A stretch of DNA of 37,005 nucleotides from Isotricha intestinalis (taxonomy: Eukaryota; Ciliophora; Litostomatea; Vestibuliferida; Isotrichidae), in NCBI GenBank assembly GCA_023807065.1, contig JAJJLU010000495.1, positions 1 to 37,005 on the forward strand, in the 5' to 3' direction. Each line of letters starts with the position of its first letter. Position 1 is the first letter of the stretch. A program made the translations under genes and the position numbers. The notes under the pieces were generated by a model. That model searched no databases. It saw only the letters and a program-made list of their open reading frames with translations, and was not told the DNA's origin. This document shows, piece by piece, positions 1 through 8,741 of this stretch.

Positions 1-31
1 AATCCCCAATCCCCAATCCCCAATCCCCAAT
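1..31. repeat. Telomere, (CCCCAAT)n
   Basis: Four complete CCCCAAT units preceded by AAT form the extreme left edge, and unique AT-rich sequence begins at 32. The C-rich strand reads inward, as expected for the left end of a linear chromosome. The unit is 7 bases (ATTGGGG on the other strand). It differs from the CCCCAA of Tetrahymena and the CCCCAAAA of hypotrich ciliates. The array is short, as in assembled macronuclear chromosome ends. Confidence 0.93.
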
Positions 32-594
32 ATATACGGTAACTCTTTTTATTTTTCTATATTATTTTAGTTATTTATATAATTATTATTTTTAATTATA
101 ATTTAAATTTCCAACAATTTTATCCTTTATTATAGTTCTCTTTCCATAAAAAACATTATCAAAAACTATATTCTAAACTTTTTAATATACAAATATGTAA
201 ATTTTTTCCAAAAATACCTTTACTTGCATTTTTTAGGTTAACTCCATAAAGATTATTGGTAAAAGTTGTTTTTCTTTTTCAAACTGAGTCTAAAAGAATA
301 ATGTTATTTTCACTCTATTAATTATATCAAAATTTTTAATGAAAATTTTTATTTATCATTAAAAATATATTTTATTGAATGCTTTATATTAATTTAACTA
401 TTTTTCTTTTTTTACATTTTTGTTTAAATTTTACTTAATTATTTTCTGAATAATACTATGTTTATGTTAAAAAAGAAAATTCTGGATTAAAAAGTGAAGG
501 AAAAAATATGAAGAATGAGTGTAAATAATTTGAAAGAAATATATCAATTAAGTGATTAAATTAGTTATTATATTTAATTTTTAAAAACTTTTTT
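32..594. other. Subtelomeric gene-free stretch
   Basis: AT-rich sequence between the telomere and the 3' end of the TBC gene. I see no open frame of useful length, no RNA gene and no repeat beyond homopolymer runs. It presumably carries the 3' UTR and terminator of the gene ending at 595. Confidence 0.6.
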
Positions 595-2104
595 TTAATT
601 TTTATCATTTTTTTCTTCTTCAATATTATATCCTTTAATTTCTTTATCAGATATAATTTTCCCATTAATCATTTTTAAAACTTTATTTCTTGCAGTTTCA
701 AAATCAACAGATTTTTCTAATTTTTTATAAAAATCACTTTTAGCTTCTTCTTTTTCTTTAACAGATTTATCAATATTATTAGAAATAGCTTTATCTTCTA
801 ATAACATAAAAGCAGTATCAATTAATTTTTTATTTTCACAAATATGTTTTTGTCTTTCAATTAATAAACCTAATTCATTACTAGAAAAAAATTCATCAAT
901 ATTATTTTCTTTTTCATTTGGATATGTCATTGTTTTTTCATAATAATAATTGTCTATTACATAAGGTATTTTTTCATTTTTTAAAATTAATATTTCTATT
1001 ATATCTTTATTTGACATTTCATAAATACAAGAAGGCCATTTTAAATTGCATTCTTTTATTTGATCTTTAAAACTTATTTTATGAATTGAATTTTTTCTCT
1101 TTTTATTATTTAAAGAACCATCACTAATTAAACTATCAATTACACTTTTATGTAAAATATTTCTATAATTATTTAATTCACTTTCATTAATTTGAAATTT
1201 TCTCTTTGATAAAAAATATAATAATAAATCAGAATTTTTAATAAGAAAAGGTTGATTATTTAAAGAAGAATAAATAGTTTCAAAATCTTTAGATTTAAAT
1301 ATATATTTTTTAATTGAAGCAAAAATGCCTAATACACCTTTAAATAAAGTAATATTGCCTTCTAAGAAAAAAAAATCAAAAAAATTATAAATCAAAGGAA
1401 TAGATAAAGTTTGAGTGAAAATAGATAATAACCATTTATGAATAAAATTATTAACATTTAAATCAAAATTAGTGATCTTAAAAAATTGATCTAAATCAGG
1501 AATATATTTTTCCAGATAAATACAAATTAATTTAGTATCAATGATGACACCAGCTAATTCAGAATAATAATTTAAAGGTAATAAATATTCAATTATTTGT
1601 GTAAAAATCCAAAAAGCTTTTTCTTCATTTTCAATAATCATTAATATTCTTGCAACAATAAAATTCATTCCTTGACAATAACCAACAGTAGAATTTCTAA
1701 CAGAATAACAAATTAATATATTTTTTAATTTTTCTTGAAAATCATCTTTCATACATATTGGATCTTCTGGATAAGTTCTTTTTAAATCTAAATCAATTTG
1801 AATTTCAAATGGACATGGTATTTTTTTTATATATTCTTTTAATAAAATATAATATTTTGGATTATTTGATAATTCTCTTAATGCACCTGAACCAATCATC
1901 CATAACTTTACTATTTTAATTTATATTAATTTTTACTTTTCTTCTATTTTCTATTGAAGGTTCTTTCTTTGATAATAATGTCTTTAAATTTTCTATTTCT
2001 TGATTTGAAAAGGAATATTTATTTTTTATATTTAATAATTTTGAACCGTAATTTTCCCATGTGATTTTATTTATATTTATTTTGGAATTTATCTCATCTT
2101 CCAT
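595..2104 (-). CDS. TBC-domain Rab GTPase-activating protein (spliced)
   Basis: Two exons, 2104..1937 and 1905..595, joined across a 31-base intron, give about 492 residues. Unspliced, the frame stops six codons into the intron, and the downstream frame would lack the start of the domain. Splicing restores a continuous RRKLWMIGSGALR stretch, the usual first helix of TBC domains. Both catalytic fingers are visible: the arginine finger in IDLDLKRTYP and the glutamine finger in TVGYCQGMNF. It should therefore be an active GAP that stimulates GTP hydrolysis by a Rab protein in membrane traffic. The C-terminal third is charged and Lys/Glu-rich. Stop is TAA. It is the last gene before the telomere, transcribed toward it. 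The particular Rab substrate cannot be told from sequence. Confidence 0.9.
1906..1936 (-). other. 31-base spliceosomal intron
   Basis: On the minus strand it starts GTAAAAATT and ends GTAAAG. An earlier in-line TAG five bases before the chosen end would give a TAA stop as the next codon, so the AAAG acceptor is the one that keeps the TBC frame open. Both flanks carry the family-conserved protein sequence, which supports the boundaries. Confidence 0.82.
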
Positions 2105-2186
2105 TTAGAATAATATTATAATTAAATATAATATAATAATTTAAAATAATTCTTATATATTTTTTTAATAAAAAATAAATAATTTA

Positions 2187-2684
2187 TTAATCGGTTTCTT
2201 CACCACTACTATAATATTCATATTCACCGTCTTTATTTAATTTCATATGTTTATTCATTTCAATATTATTATCACTTTCTAATTTTCCTGTTTTTTTATA
2301 ATTTTCTTTGATTGATTCATATAATAAATCATTTAATTCTTTTATTTTTTCATTTTTAGGATCTTGAGCTAAAATTAATCTACATATTGCAAGTGATTTA
2401 ACGTCATCTTTAGCATCTAAATTATTCATTAATTCAAGATATAAATATGCATCTACTTTTTGATTTGTTAATATTGAGGAATGTTGAAGTAGTTTAAAAT
2501 CTATTTTTAAAAGATCTTTTTTATCTATTATATTATTTGATGATGTTGATATTGTTTCTGAAATCTTTGAATTTGAAGAATTATTAATTTTTGAATTTTG
2601 GGTGCTTTTTTTTTCTGGAATATTTTTCGCATTTGATAAAGGTTTTTTACTTGAAGAAGAAGTTTTCGATGAATTTTTATTCAT
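2187..2684 (-). CDS. ERICH2-like small protein
   Basis: 165 residues. The first 55 are Ser/Lys/Asn-rich and probably disordered. A compact helical region at about 65-125 contains AYLYLELMNNLDAKDD, then CRLILAQDPKNEKIKEL. That pattern (acidic spacer, C-x-x-IL, then P-x-N) resembles the C-terminal helical domain of the glutamate-rich protein 2 (ERICH2) family, which is widespread in ciliated eukaryotes and has no settled function. The tail is acidic (EYYSSGEETD). The start codon lies 53 bases from the oppositely oriented start at 2738, so the two genes probably share a promoter. The ERICH2 link is from memory of the family pattern; a generic TPR-like helical pair is the alternative. Confidence 0.6.
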   Translation of the reverse strand: MNKNSSKTSSSSKKPLSNAKNIPEKKSTQNSKINNSSNSKISETISTSSNNIIDKKDLLKIDFKLLQHSSILTNQKVDAYLYLELMNNLDAKDDVKSLAICRLILAQDPKNEKIKELNDLLYESIKENYKKTGKLESDNNIEMNKHMKLNKDGEYEYYSSGEETD

Positions 2685-2737
2685 TTAAAAAAATATTTTT
2701 TATTTAATTTATAATTTAAAGAAAAATTTAAAAAAAA
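2685..2737. promoter_or_regulatory. 53-base divergent intergenic region (shared promoter)
   Basis: Only 53 bases, nearly all A and T, separate two start codons pointing away from each other. Both 5' UTRs and both promoters must fit here or overlap the neighbouring coding sequence. Confidence 0.6.
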
Positions 2738-3259
2738 ATGTTTCATAAAATAATAAATTTCTCCATAATAATATCATTAATAAAAATCACTCAAACTCAA
2801 GATTATTGTAGTCAATTTACAGATAAAGCATCATGTTTATCAGCAAATCCTGTTGAATCAAGTAAACTTCCCTTATATCAAGGTAGATGTTGTTTTAAAG
2901 AAGTTTCATGTATTTATATAGAAAAACCAATAATATCATTAATAGATTATAATGGTTATTCATGTGGAACACAAATTGAAAAATGTTATTATACTCAATT
3001 AAATAATATTTTTGATAAATATACTTGTAATTCAATTCCTGTTGAAAAACCTTATAAATGCTGTTATATTAAATTTGATTATCATGCTTCTTGTTTTCCT
3101 GTTGATATAAGTAATAAAAAAATATTTAAATTATTGGAAAATCATTTAAAACCTTATTATGGATTTTTTGAACCTGGAAAAATAGAAATTTATTGTTTAT
3201 CAAATTATATTATGTTAAAATATATATTTTTAGTTTTTATTTTATTTATTTTTCTTTAA
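2738..3259 (+). CDS. Secreted or GPI-anchored 12-cysteine protein
   Basis: 173 residues. A hydrophobic N-terminal signal peptide (about 1-20) is followed by a cysteine-rich body with 12 cysteines, including two CC pairs (RCC and KCC), consistent with six disulfides. It ends with a strongly hydrophobic run of about 18 residues reaching the C-terminus with no charged tail. That is the classic layout of a GPI-anchor signal; a very short tail-anchored TM segment is the alternative. It is therefore probably a surface or secreted protein. I do not recognise the family. The stop is TAA directly after the hydrophobic tail. Confidence 0.85.
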   Translation: MFHKIINFSIIISLIKITQTQDYCSQFTDKASCLSANPVESSKLPLYQGRCCFKEVSCIYIEKPIISLIDYNGYSCGTQIEKCYYTQLNNIFDKYTCNSIPVEKPYKCCYIKFDYHASCFPVDISNKKIFKLLENHLKPYYGFFEPGKIEIYCLSNYIMLKYIFLVFILFIFL

Positions 3260-3317
3260 ATAATATTAAATCAAATTTTTTCGTTTAATTATTTTATGAT
3301 TAAAATATAATTTAAAA

Positions 3318-3710
3318 ATGAGTGAAAATGATGATGAAATTTTAAATGAAACAATAAAAGGAATTGAAGATTATTTTTTTGGAACTGAAGGTGAATGTGG
3401 AGAAAAATTATTTATTGATTTTGCTAAAGACAATAAACAAAAATTTTTAGATGCTAAATTAACTTCTTCGACAGAAAATAAATTGGAATTTTATACTGAT
3501 TTATATCAAACCTTTCAAGGAATTTATGAAAATAAATTAGAAGAATTGGTTAATAAATTTAATATGAATAGTGAACAATTTTATAATGGCTTATCTAGAA
3601 GATGTGATGAAGGAGATCAAGAAGTTATTTTATTTGTTGATATAATTAATGAAATAATTAATTATAATTCATTTATTGAAATGATGGCAAATTTAATAAA
3701 TAAAGTTTAA
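3318..3710 (+). CDS. BART-domain protein (ARL2BP-like)
   Basis: 130 residues that are essentially one BART domain, the all-helical fold of ARL2BP and CFAP36. The family pattern is clear: GIEDYFF near the start, FIDFAKDN in the second helix, ENKLEFYTDLYQTF matching the ENKL-x-YT segment of ARL2BP, then the LEELV...FNMNSEQF helix and the terminal helices. In the family this fold binds GTP-loaded ARL2 or ARL3, which handle tubulin folding and lipidated ciliary cargo. The protein is slightly shorter than human ARL2BP because it lacks the C-terminal tail. It lies 58 bases downstream of the preceding same-strand gene. Confidence 0.82.
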   Translation: MSENDDEILNETIKGIEDYFFGTEGECGEKLFIDFAKDNKQKFLDAKLTSSTENKLEFYTDLYQTFQGIYENKLEELVNKFNMNSEQFYNGLSRRCDEGDQEVILFVDIINEIINYNSFIEMMANLINKV

Positions 3711-4236
3711 TAAATATAGTTAAAAAAATCGATTATTTTTTGTTAATGTTTTTTTGACAAAAACAATATACTTATTTTTAATTTATTTAATATATATAAT
3801 AATTTTTTTCTAAACAGTATTTCTTAAAAATTTAAATATAATTTAGGAGGTTTTGATTATTCATTTTAATCTTTTCACTTTTAATAAATCTTTATATTTT
3901 TAATTGATTTAAAAGTGTAATTACTCATTTTAAATTAATTTAATATTTCTGAAATATATGGTTTTTGAATGTTATTATTATTCCTAAATTTTTTTTATTA
4001 CCTTTAATTTAAAAATTAACTTACTATTTTTATTATTCATAATCTTCTCAAAACAATTAAATATTATTTTAATTCAATCTAAGATAAAAAATGATGATTA
4101 TCTTTTAAAGTTTATTCATCATATTAAAAATATATATCACTAAACTAAATAATTAAAATTTAACCCAATATAATAAAAAACTAAACCAAATAAACTAAAA
4201 AAATTAAAAATCAAAAAAAACTTAAAAAAAAAATTT
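3711..4236. other. Convergent intergenic region
   Basis: 526 AT-rich bases between two convergent genes (3' ends at 3710 and 4237). Nothing RNA-like or repetitive is visible. On the minus strand, 4220..4140 is an open hydrophobic stretch that could be a second exon of the DHHC gene if an intron at 4257..4221 is real (see findings). The rest shows no coding signal. Confidence 0.5.
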
Positions 4237-4920
4237 TTATTTATTATGATTACTAACATAAACAGTCATCATCATTATACTGAAGAAAAAATACCCAAAA
4301 AGGAGAAAAGTAAATCCAATCATTATATAAAATAAATAAAGATTTCCTCTTCCAACACATTTAGTAGTCCAAGGACAATGATGATCATAACCTTCAACAC
4401 AGCAACCACAATCATAACAATGATAAGTATATTTTTTAATATTAATCCATAAATTACATTGACTACATTTCTTGTAATTTCCTTTATGAGGATGATTAGC
4501 GTAATATTCATATTTTTTTTTTGGTAATCCAGGATTTATTATTGAAGTTATTAAATATAATAATAATTGAAGTGTACTTATTATTATTCCAAATATTTTA
4601 ATTATTAAATATGAGTTTTCCCATATTAAATATAAAATAAATATGTTAAAGCATATATTTAACGAAAATAATAATATAAAATATAATATATCAGGTCCTA
4701 TTGCAAATATTGGTTCATTGTCTTTGTAACAAAAAGTATAATATTTACCATATATTAATTTTTCTTCGTTTTGTATTTCAGGAATGTTGATTTCTAATTC
4801 CTCTTCATTCTTTTTTTTTTCTTCTTTTAATTCATTTATTGAATTTATTCTTGTTTTTTGATCTGATATTTGAGATGAAGATCTTATATTTAATTTTATT
4901 GATTCTTCTTCATTTGACAT
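4237..4920 (-). CDS. DHHC-type protein S-acyltransferase
   Basis: 227 residues. The N-terminal 60 residues are cytosolic and charged. Two TM segments follow (about 78-105 and 110-130), then a cysteine-rich domain with CSQC, YHCYDCGCC and the catalytic DHHCPW motif followed by KCVGRGN, and a third TM run (about 194-220). The enzyme transfers palmitate from its DHHC cysteine to substrate cysteines at Golgi, ER or plasma membrane. Most family members have four TM segments plus a TTxE motif after the last. Here the frame stops after TM3, so either it is unusually short or the true C-terminus lies beyond an unrecognised small intron. The catalytic core is complete. Possible local substrates with terminal cysteines are encoded nearby, but no link is shown. 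Confidence 0.9.
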   Translation of the reverse strand: MSNEEESIKLNIRSSSQISDQKTRINSINELKEEKKKNEEELEINIPEIQNEEKLIYGKYYTFCYKDNEPIFAIGPDILYFILLFSLNICFNIFILYLIWENSYLIIKIFGIIISTLQLLLYLITSIINPGLPKKKYEYYANHPHKGNYKKCSQCNLWINIKKYTYHCYDCGCCVEGYDHHCPWTTKCVGRGNLYLFYIMIGFTFLLFGYFFFSIMMMTVYVSNHNK

Positions 4921-4978
4921 TTTTTAGTTTTTTTTTAAAATATACAAAATTTTTTGGAAATTATTTTTTAATATATAT
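4921..4978. promoter_or_regulatory. 58-base divergent intergenic region (shared promoter)
   Basis: 58 bases of T- and A-tracts ending in an AT alternation immediately before the ATG at 4979. It is the only space between two diverging start codons, so it probably acts as a bidirectional promoter. Confidence 0.55.
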
Positions 4979-6439
4979 ATGGATACTATAATAAGTAAAA
5001 ATCCAACAATAAATAATTTTCTTGTTAAATATGAGAAAAAAGATTGGAATTCAGTTTTAATAAAATTATGTTTAATTGCTATAGAATATTTAAAAGATGA
5101 ATCAATAAAAAAGAATTTTTATACTTTTGAAATTTTAGATGAAATATTAAATGATTTAAGAAATATGAATTATAAAAGGCCAAAACCAGAAATTATAAAT
5201 CAAAAATCAAATATTCCAATTTTAACACCAACTCAAGAAAAAATAATTAATAAAATGAATAATTTAAAAATGACTTTAAAAGAACCTTTACCTCAAGTAG
5301 ATAAAAATAAACCTTATTTTCCTCCTAAAAATTCCGTTAAATTTCTTAATAAATTTCCTTACAATAGTCAAAATAATTTAAAAAATAATACATATAGTCA
5401 AAATTATAATAATACTTTACAATCTAAAACTAAAAGTAATATTTTAACTGATAGTGATTTTTCAGAAAAAAAAAAACAAATGTTTAAAAGTAAGATTGAA
5501 AATGAAAAAGTTAATGATAAAATTGATACAAATGGTAATAAAGTTGAATTTAAGAATTTTAACAATAAAATAGATTTTAATAATAACTATGACAAAAAGA
5601 AAGAGTTAGAGAGTAAAAAACCATATATTAATAATGAATTTGTAATTAATGAACTTAAAAATATTAATAACATTCCATCTGAAAATATGAATAATAGTAA
5701 TCAAGAATATAAACCATTATATAAAAAAGATGAAATCAATCATGAAAAACCTATAAAAAATTTAATTAACAATAACACTAATGAAGATTTAAATAATAAA
5801 ATCAATACTACTCAAAATTATAATAATTTAAATAATAATGTAAACCCTAATAACCAATATTTTAATCAAAGTTATAAATCTTATAATCAAATTTCAAATA
5901 ATTATAATAATCAAAAAATAAATACAAATTATAAGAATTCACTCTATAATCAAAATGATGGAAACTATATTATTCCAAATATGGGTGGCATAGATCCAAA
6001 TAACAATAATCAATTTTCAAATTCAAATAATATAAATATTAATAATAATCAAAATTTAAATTCAAATAATATAAATGCTAATAATAATCAATTTTCAAAT
6101 TCAAATAATATAAATATTAATAATAATCAATATTCAAATTCAAATAATATAAATATTAACAATAATCAATATTCAAATTCAAATAATATAGAACTAAATA
6201 ATAATAACCAAAAGTCAAATAATATAAATAAGAATAATAATAATCAATGCCTTACGCAAACTACCCCCAATTTTAATGCTACAAATATAATTGAGGATTT
6301 TCATTTAAGACAAGCAAAATATGACGAATATCCTTATTTGAATTATGAATATAATTTAATGAATTTAAATAGATATAATCAATGTGGAGATAAACCAAAA
6401 ACATATGAAATTCAACAACCTTATTCACTTAATAAATAA
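4979..6439 (+). CDS. Asparagine-rich protein of unknown function
   Basis: 486 residues. Residues 1-60 look folded and helical (LVKYEKKDWNSVLIKL, then an amphipathic helix ending EILNDLRN). The middle, about 90-430, is low-complexity and very rich in Asn, Lys and Ser, with a 13-residue tandem repeat. The last 55 residues regain normal composition (FHLRQAKYDEYPYLNYEYNL), suggesting a conserved C-terminal peptide. An organised N-terminus plus organised tail around a floppy Asn-rich linker is common in ciliate proteins. I do not recognise either end. The low-complexity part could form assemblies, but that is speculation. Confidence 0.8.
   Translation: MDTIISKNPTINNFLVKYEKKDWNSVLIKLCLIAIEYLKDESIKKNFYTFEILDEILNDLRNMNYKRPKPEIINQKSNIPILTPTQEKIINKMNNLKMTLKEPLPQVDKNKPYFPPKNSVKFLNKFPYNSQNNLKNNTYSQNYNNTLQSKTKSNILTDSDFSEKKKQMFKSKIENEKVNDKIDTNGNKVEFKNFNNKIDFNNNYDKKKELESKKPYINNEFVINELKNINNIPSENMNNSNQEYKPLYKKDEINHEKPIKNLINNNTNEDLNNKINTTQNYNNLNNNVNPNNQYFNQSYKSYNQISNNYNNQKINTNYKNSLYNQNDGNYIIPNMGGIDPNNNNQFSNSNNININNNQNLNSNNINANNNQFSNSNNININNNQYSNSNNININNNQYSNSNNIELNNNNQKSNNINKNNNNQCLTQTTPNFNATNIIEDFHLRQAKYDEYPYLNYEYNLMNLNRYNQCGDKPKTYEIQQPYSLNK
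6011..6205 (+). repeat. 39-base in-frame tandem repeat, five copies
   Basis: Five consecutive units each encode 13 residues of the type QxSNSNNININNN. Units differ at a few positions (QFS, QNL, QYS, QYS; one NIN is NAN, the last NIE). The repeat is an exact multiple of three, so copy-number changes keep the frame. Confidence 0.88.
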
Positions 6440-6648
6440 AAAAAAATTATTTATTTTTTGGAAAAAAATAAATTAATTATTTTATATTTTAATTTAAACT
6501 TTCCAATATTTAAAAACAATATTAGAATAATATCATTTAGGAAAAACTTTCTTTTAAATTAAATTTAAAGAAACAATTATGTAATACATTGGAAAAAACA
6601 TTATCAAAAAATTAAAAATATAATTTTCTAATAACTACATTTTAATTT

Positions 6649-7875
6649 TTAAAATAAATAACATTTCCCATCTTTTTCAATTTCTTTTTGATCTCTCCTA
6701 TCAATATTAGGAGTATTATTTAATATATCTCTTTTTTTAAAAATTTCATCAACATCATCAATTCCATCATCACCAAATAATAAAAGTTTTCCATTATAAG
6801 GATTATATTTTTTAACAACTTCATTAATAATTTCATATTTAAAAAGAATTTTATCATCTTCTAAAATTTTTTTACATTTATCACATATATTTCCATTAAT
6901 ATTATCACAATTACAATTTTCATCTATTTTCTTAATAAATATTTTAATATAATAATTATCTTGAACATGAGGTTTAATACTAAATTTATAAGGGTCTATT
7001 TCATGTTTAGTAAATTTTATTTCTTTATCATTTTTATTTAGAAAAGAAGTATTAAAAGCAACTCTACCAAATTTTTTTTTCTTTATTGTACACTTAGAAA
7101 ATAATTCAATTAAAATATCTCCTTTAATAATAATATCTAAAGGTATTTTATTAAAATTAATTTCTTTGTTTTCAGAATTATAAGCTCTTGAATTATTATC
7201 ACTAAATAAAATATTATTTCTTTCAGAAACAATCAAATTAGGAATATATTGTGTAATAGTTTCATAAGGAATACAAGAAACTTTAATAGAAGTTAATTTT
7301 CTAACATAAGGAAAAGAAAATTTAATTTGTTGATTAATTAATTGATAAAAATATTCAACATATCTTTTTTGAGAAGCATGAGTGACTCCAAAGCCTTTAT
7401 TAAATCTTTTTAAACTATAATAATCAAAAGCATCATTAATATTATTAAATCTTCCAGAAAATAATAAATAACAACAAATTAAAGTTCCAGTTCTTCCTTT
7501 TCCAGCGTTACAATTAACAACAATAATATGATTTTTATTTTCTAATAAATAATTATGAATAATATCAATTAATTCAAATAATAATTCTAAAGGAGGAGAA
7601 TGGTGATCTAACCAATCTGTTTTATGAATAACTTTATTAAATTTTTCTATGTTATATTCATATCCTGATAAATTTATTACTAAATAATTATTTGAATGCT
7701 TTTTATTTAAAAAATCTGCAACATCTGATAATTTATTTCTGTATAATGATGTGATTCCTGTTCCTGGAAAGGCCATTGCTATTATTCTTGGTGTTATATA
7801 TGTTAAATCTAAATTGAATGTATCGTCTATATAACGCTTTTTCTTACCACTTACTATTGTCCTTATATAATTCAT
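6649..7875 (-). CDS. PTEN-like phosphoinositide phosphatase with CaaX-like tail
   Basis: 408 residues colinear with PTEN. It has a basic PIP2-binding stretch (KKKRY at 11-15), FNLDLTYITPRIIAMAFP, an acid loop with Asp90 in DHHSPP, and the P-loop CNAGKGRTG with catalytic Cys122 and Arg128. The C2 domain follows from about residue 190. PTEN removes the 3-phosphate of PIP3 at the membrane. Three oddities are visible. The His before the catalytic Cys is Asn121. The Lys after it in PTEN is Asn123. The C2 region carries a C-x-C...C-x-x-C cluster at 321-334. The protein ends in CYLF, which fits a CaaX prenylation box. Phosphatase fold and homology are secure; substrate preference may be altered by the P-loop changes. 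Confidence 0.93.
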   Translation of the reverse strand: MNYIRTIVSGKKKRYIDDTFNLDLTYITPRIIAMAFPGTGITSLYRNKLSDVADFLNKKHSNNYLVINLSGYEYNIEKFNKVIHKTDWLDHHSPPLELLFELIDIIHNYLLENKNHIIVVNCNAGKGRTGTLICCYLLFSGRFNNINDAFDYYSLKRFNKGFGVTHASQKRYVEYFYQLINQQIKFSFPYVRKLTSIKVSCIPYETITQYIPNLIVSERNNILFSDNNSRAYNSENKEINFNKIPLDIIIKGDILIELFSKCTIKKKKFGRVAFNTSFLNKNDKEIKFTKHEIDPYKFSIKPHVQDNYYIKIFIKKIDENCNCDNINGNICDKCKKILEDDKILFKYEIINEVVKKYNPYNGKLLLFGDDGIDDVDEIFKKRDILNNTPNIDRRDQKEIEKDGKCYLF

Positions 7876-8116
7876 TTTTATTATTTATTTTTTTTTTTAC
7901 AGTTAATTTTTTTAGGTTTTGATTTTTTATATATTTTTTAATTTAATTCAATTAATAATAATTATTTGAAATGTTTTTTGTGATAAAATAAGATATATTA
8001 GTATTTAATAATTTTTTTCTTTAATTTGTTGATTAAATAATAATGACTAATTAATAGCCAGAATAATTGTTTAAATATATATCTTAAATTAATATTATTA
8101 TAATTAAATAAAAATA
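7876..8116. promoter_or_regulatory. Divergent intergenic region between PTEN-like and small CaaX gene
   Basis: 241 AT-rich bases separate the start codons of two diverging genes whose products both end in CaaX-like boxes. No specific element is recognisable beyond T-tracts and an AT-rich run just before 8117. Confidence 0.45.
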
Positions 8117-8521
8117 ATGGAGATCCTAAATTCAAAGAATATATCATTTAAATTAGATGAAAATATTAATGATTCAAATAATAAACAGTTGCTTTTAACA
8201 GACAATAAAAAAAGAACAACATATAAATTTATAAATAATTCTAATGATATTATGAGTACAAAAAATTCAATAAGAATGTCAAGACCTTCAATTCAATCTT
8301 TTGGTTTTGATAAAAATAAAAATATTCAAAATATTAATTTAAATCGAATAGATGCTTTTGGAAATAAAATTTCTAAAGGTGATAAAGATTATAAAGTAAG
8401 TTTTATTGATCAAATTTCTTCTGAAAAAATCGCAGAAGTTATTTTGATTAATACTTATCATAAAAAAACAATAAATGAAAATAAAGCATATATATGCTGT
8501 AATTCTTGTTTCATATTTTAA
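8117..8521 (+). CDS. Small basic protein with C-terminal Cys cluster and CaaX-like box
   Basis: 134 residues, not a family I can name. The N-terminal half is polar and probably disordered. The stretch RIDAFGNKISKGDKDYKVSFID followed by a V-x-x-I-N-x-Y segment looks conserved and folded. The C-terminus reads AYICCNSCFIF, giving cysteines 127, 128 and 131 and a final CFIF that fits CaaX. Prenylation at Cys131 with palmitoylation at the CC pair would make it a membrane-tethered peripheral protein, as in Ras-type double lipidation. It diverges from the PTEN-like gene. The function is unknown; the lipid prediction is inference from the terminal residues. Confidence 0.75.
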   Translation: MEILNSKNISFKLDENINDSNNKQLLLTDNKKRTTYKFINNSNDIMSTKNSIRMSRPSIQSFGFDKNKNIQNINLNRIDAFGNKISKGDKDYKVSFIDQISSEKIAEVILINTYHKKTINENKAYICCNSCFIF

Positions 8522-8741
8522 ATTACAAACTATTTTAATTATTTTAGTATGGCTATAATTTTAAAGATATATATATATGAAAGTTACTTTAAAAATTTGA
8601 TGTAAATTAATATGAAACTTTGAAAAAATAATTTAATTTATTTACCTTAAAATTTATCATAATAAATAAAAATAAAAGTTTATATTTTTGTTTTATATTT
8701 AATAATTCATGATAATTAAAAAAATATTATTTAATATTAAA

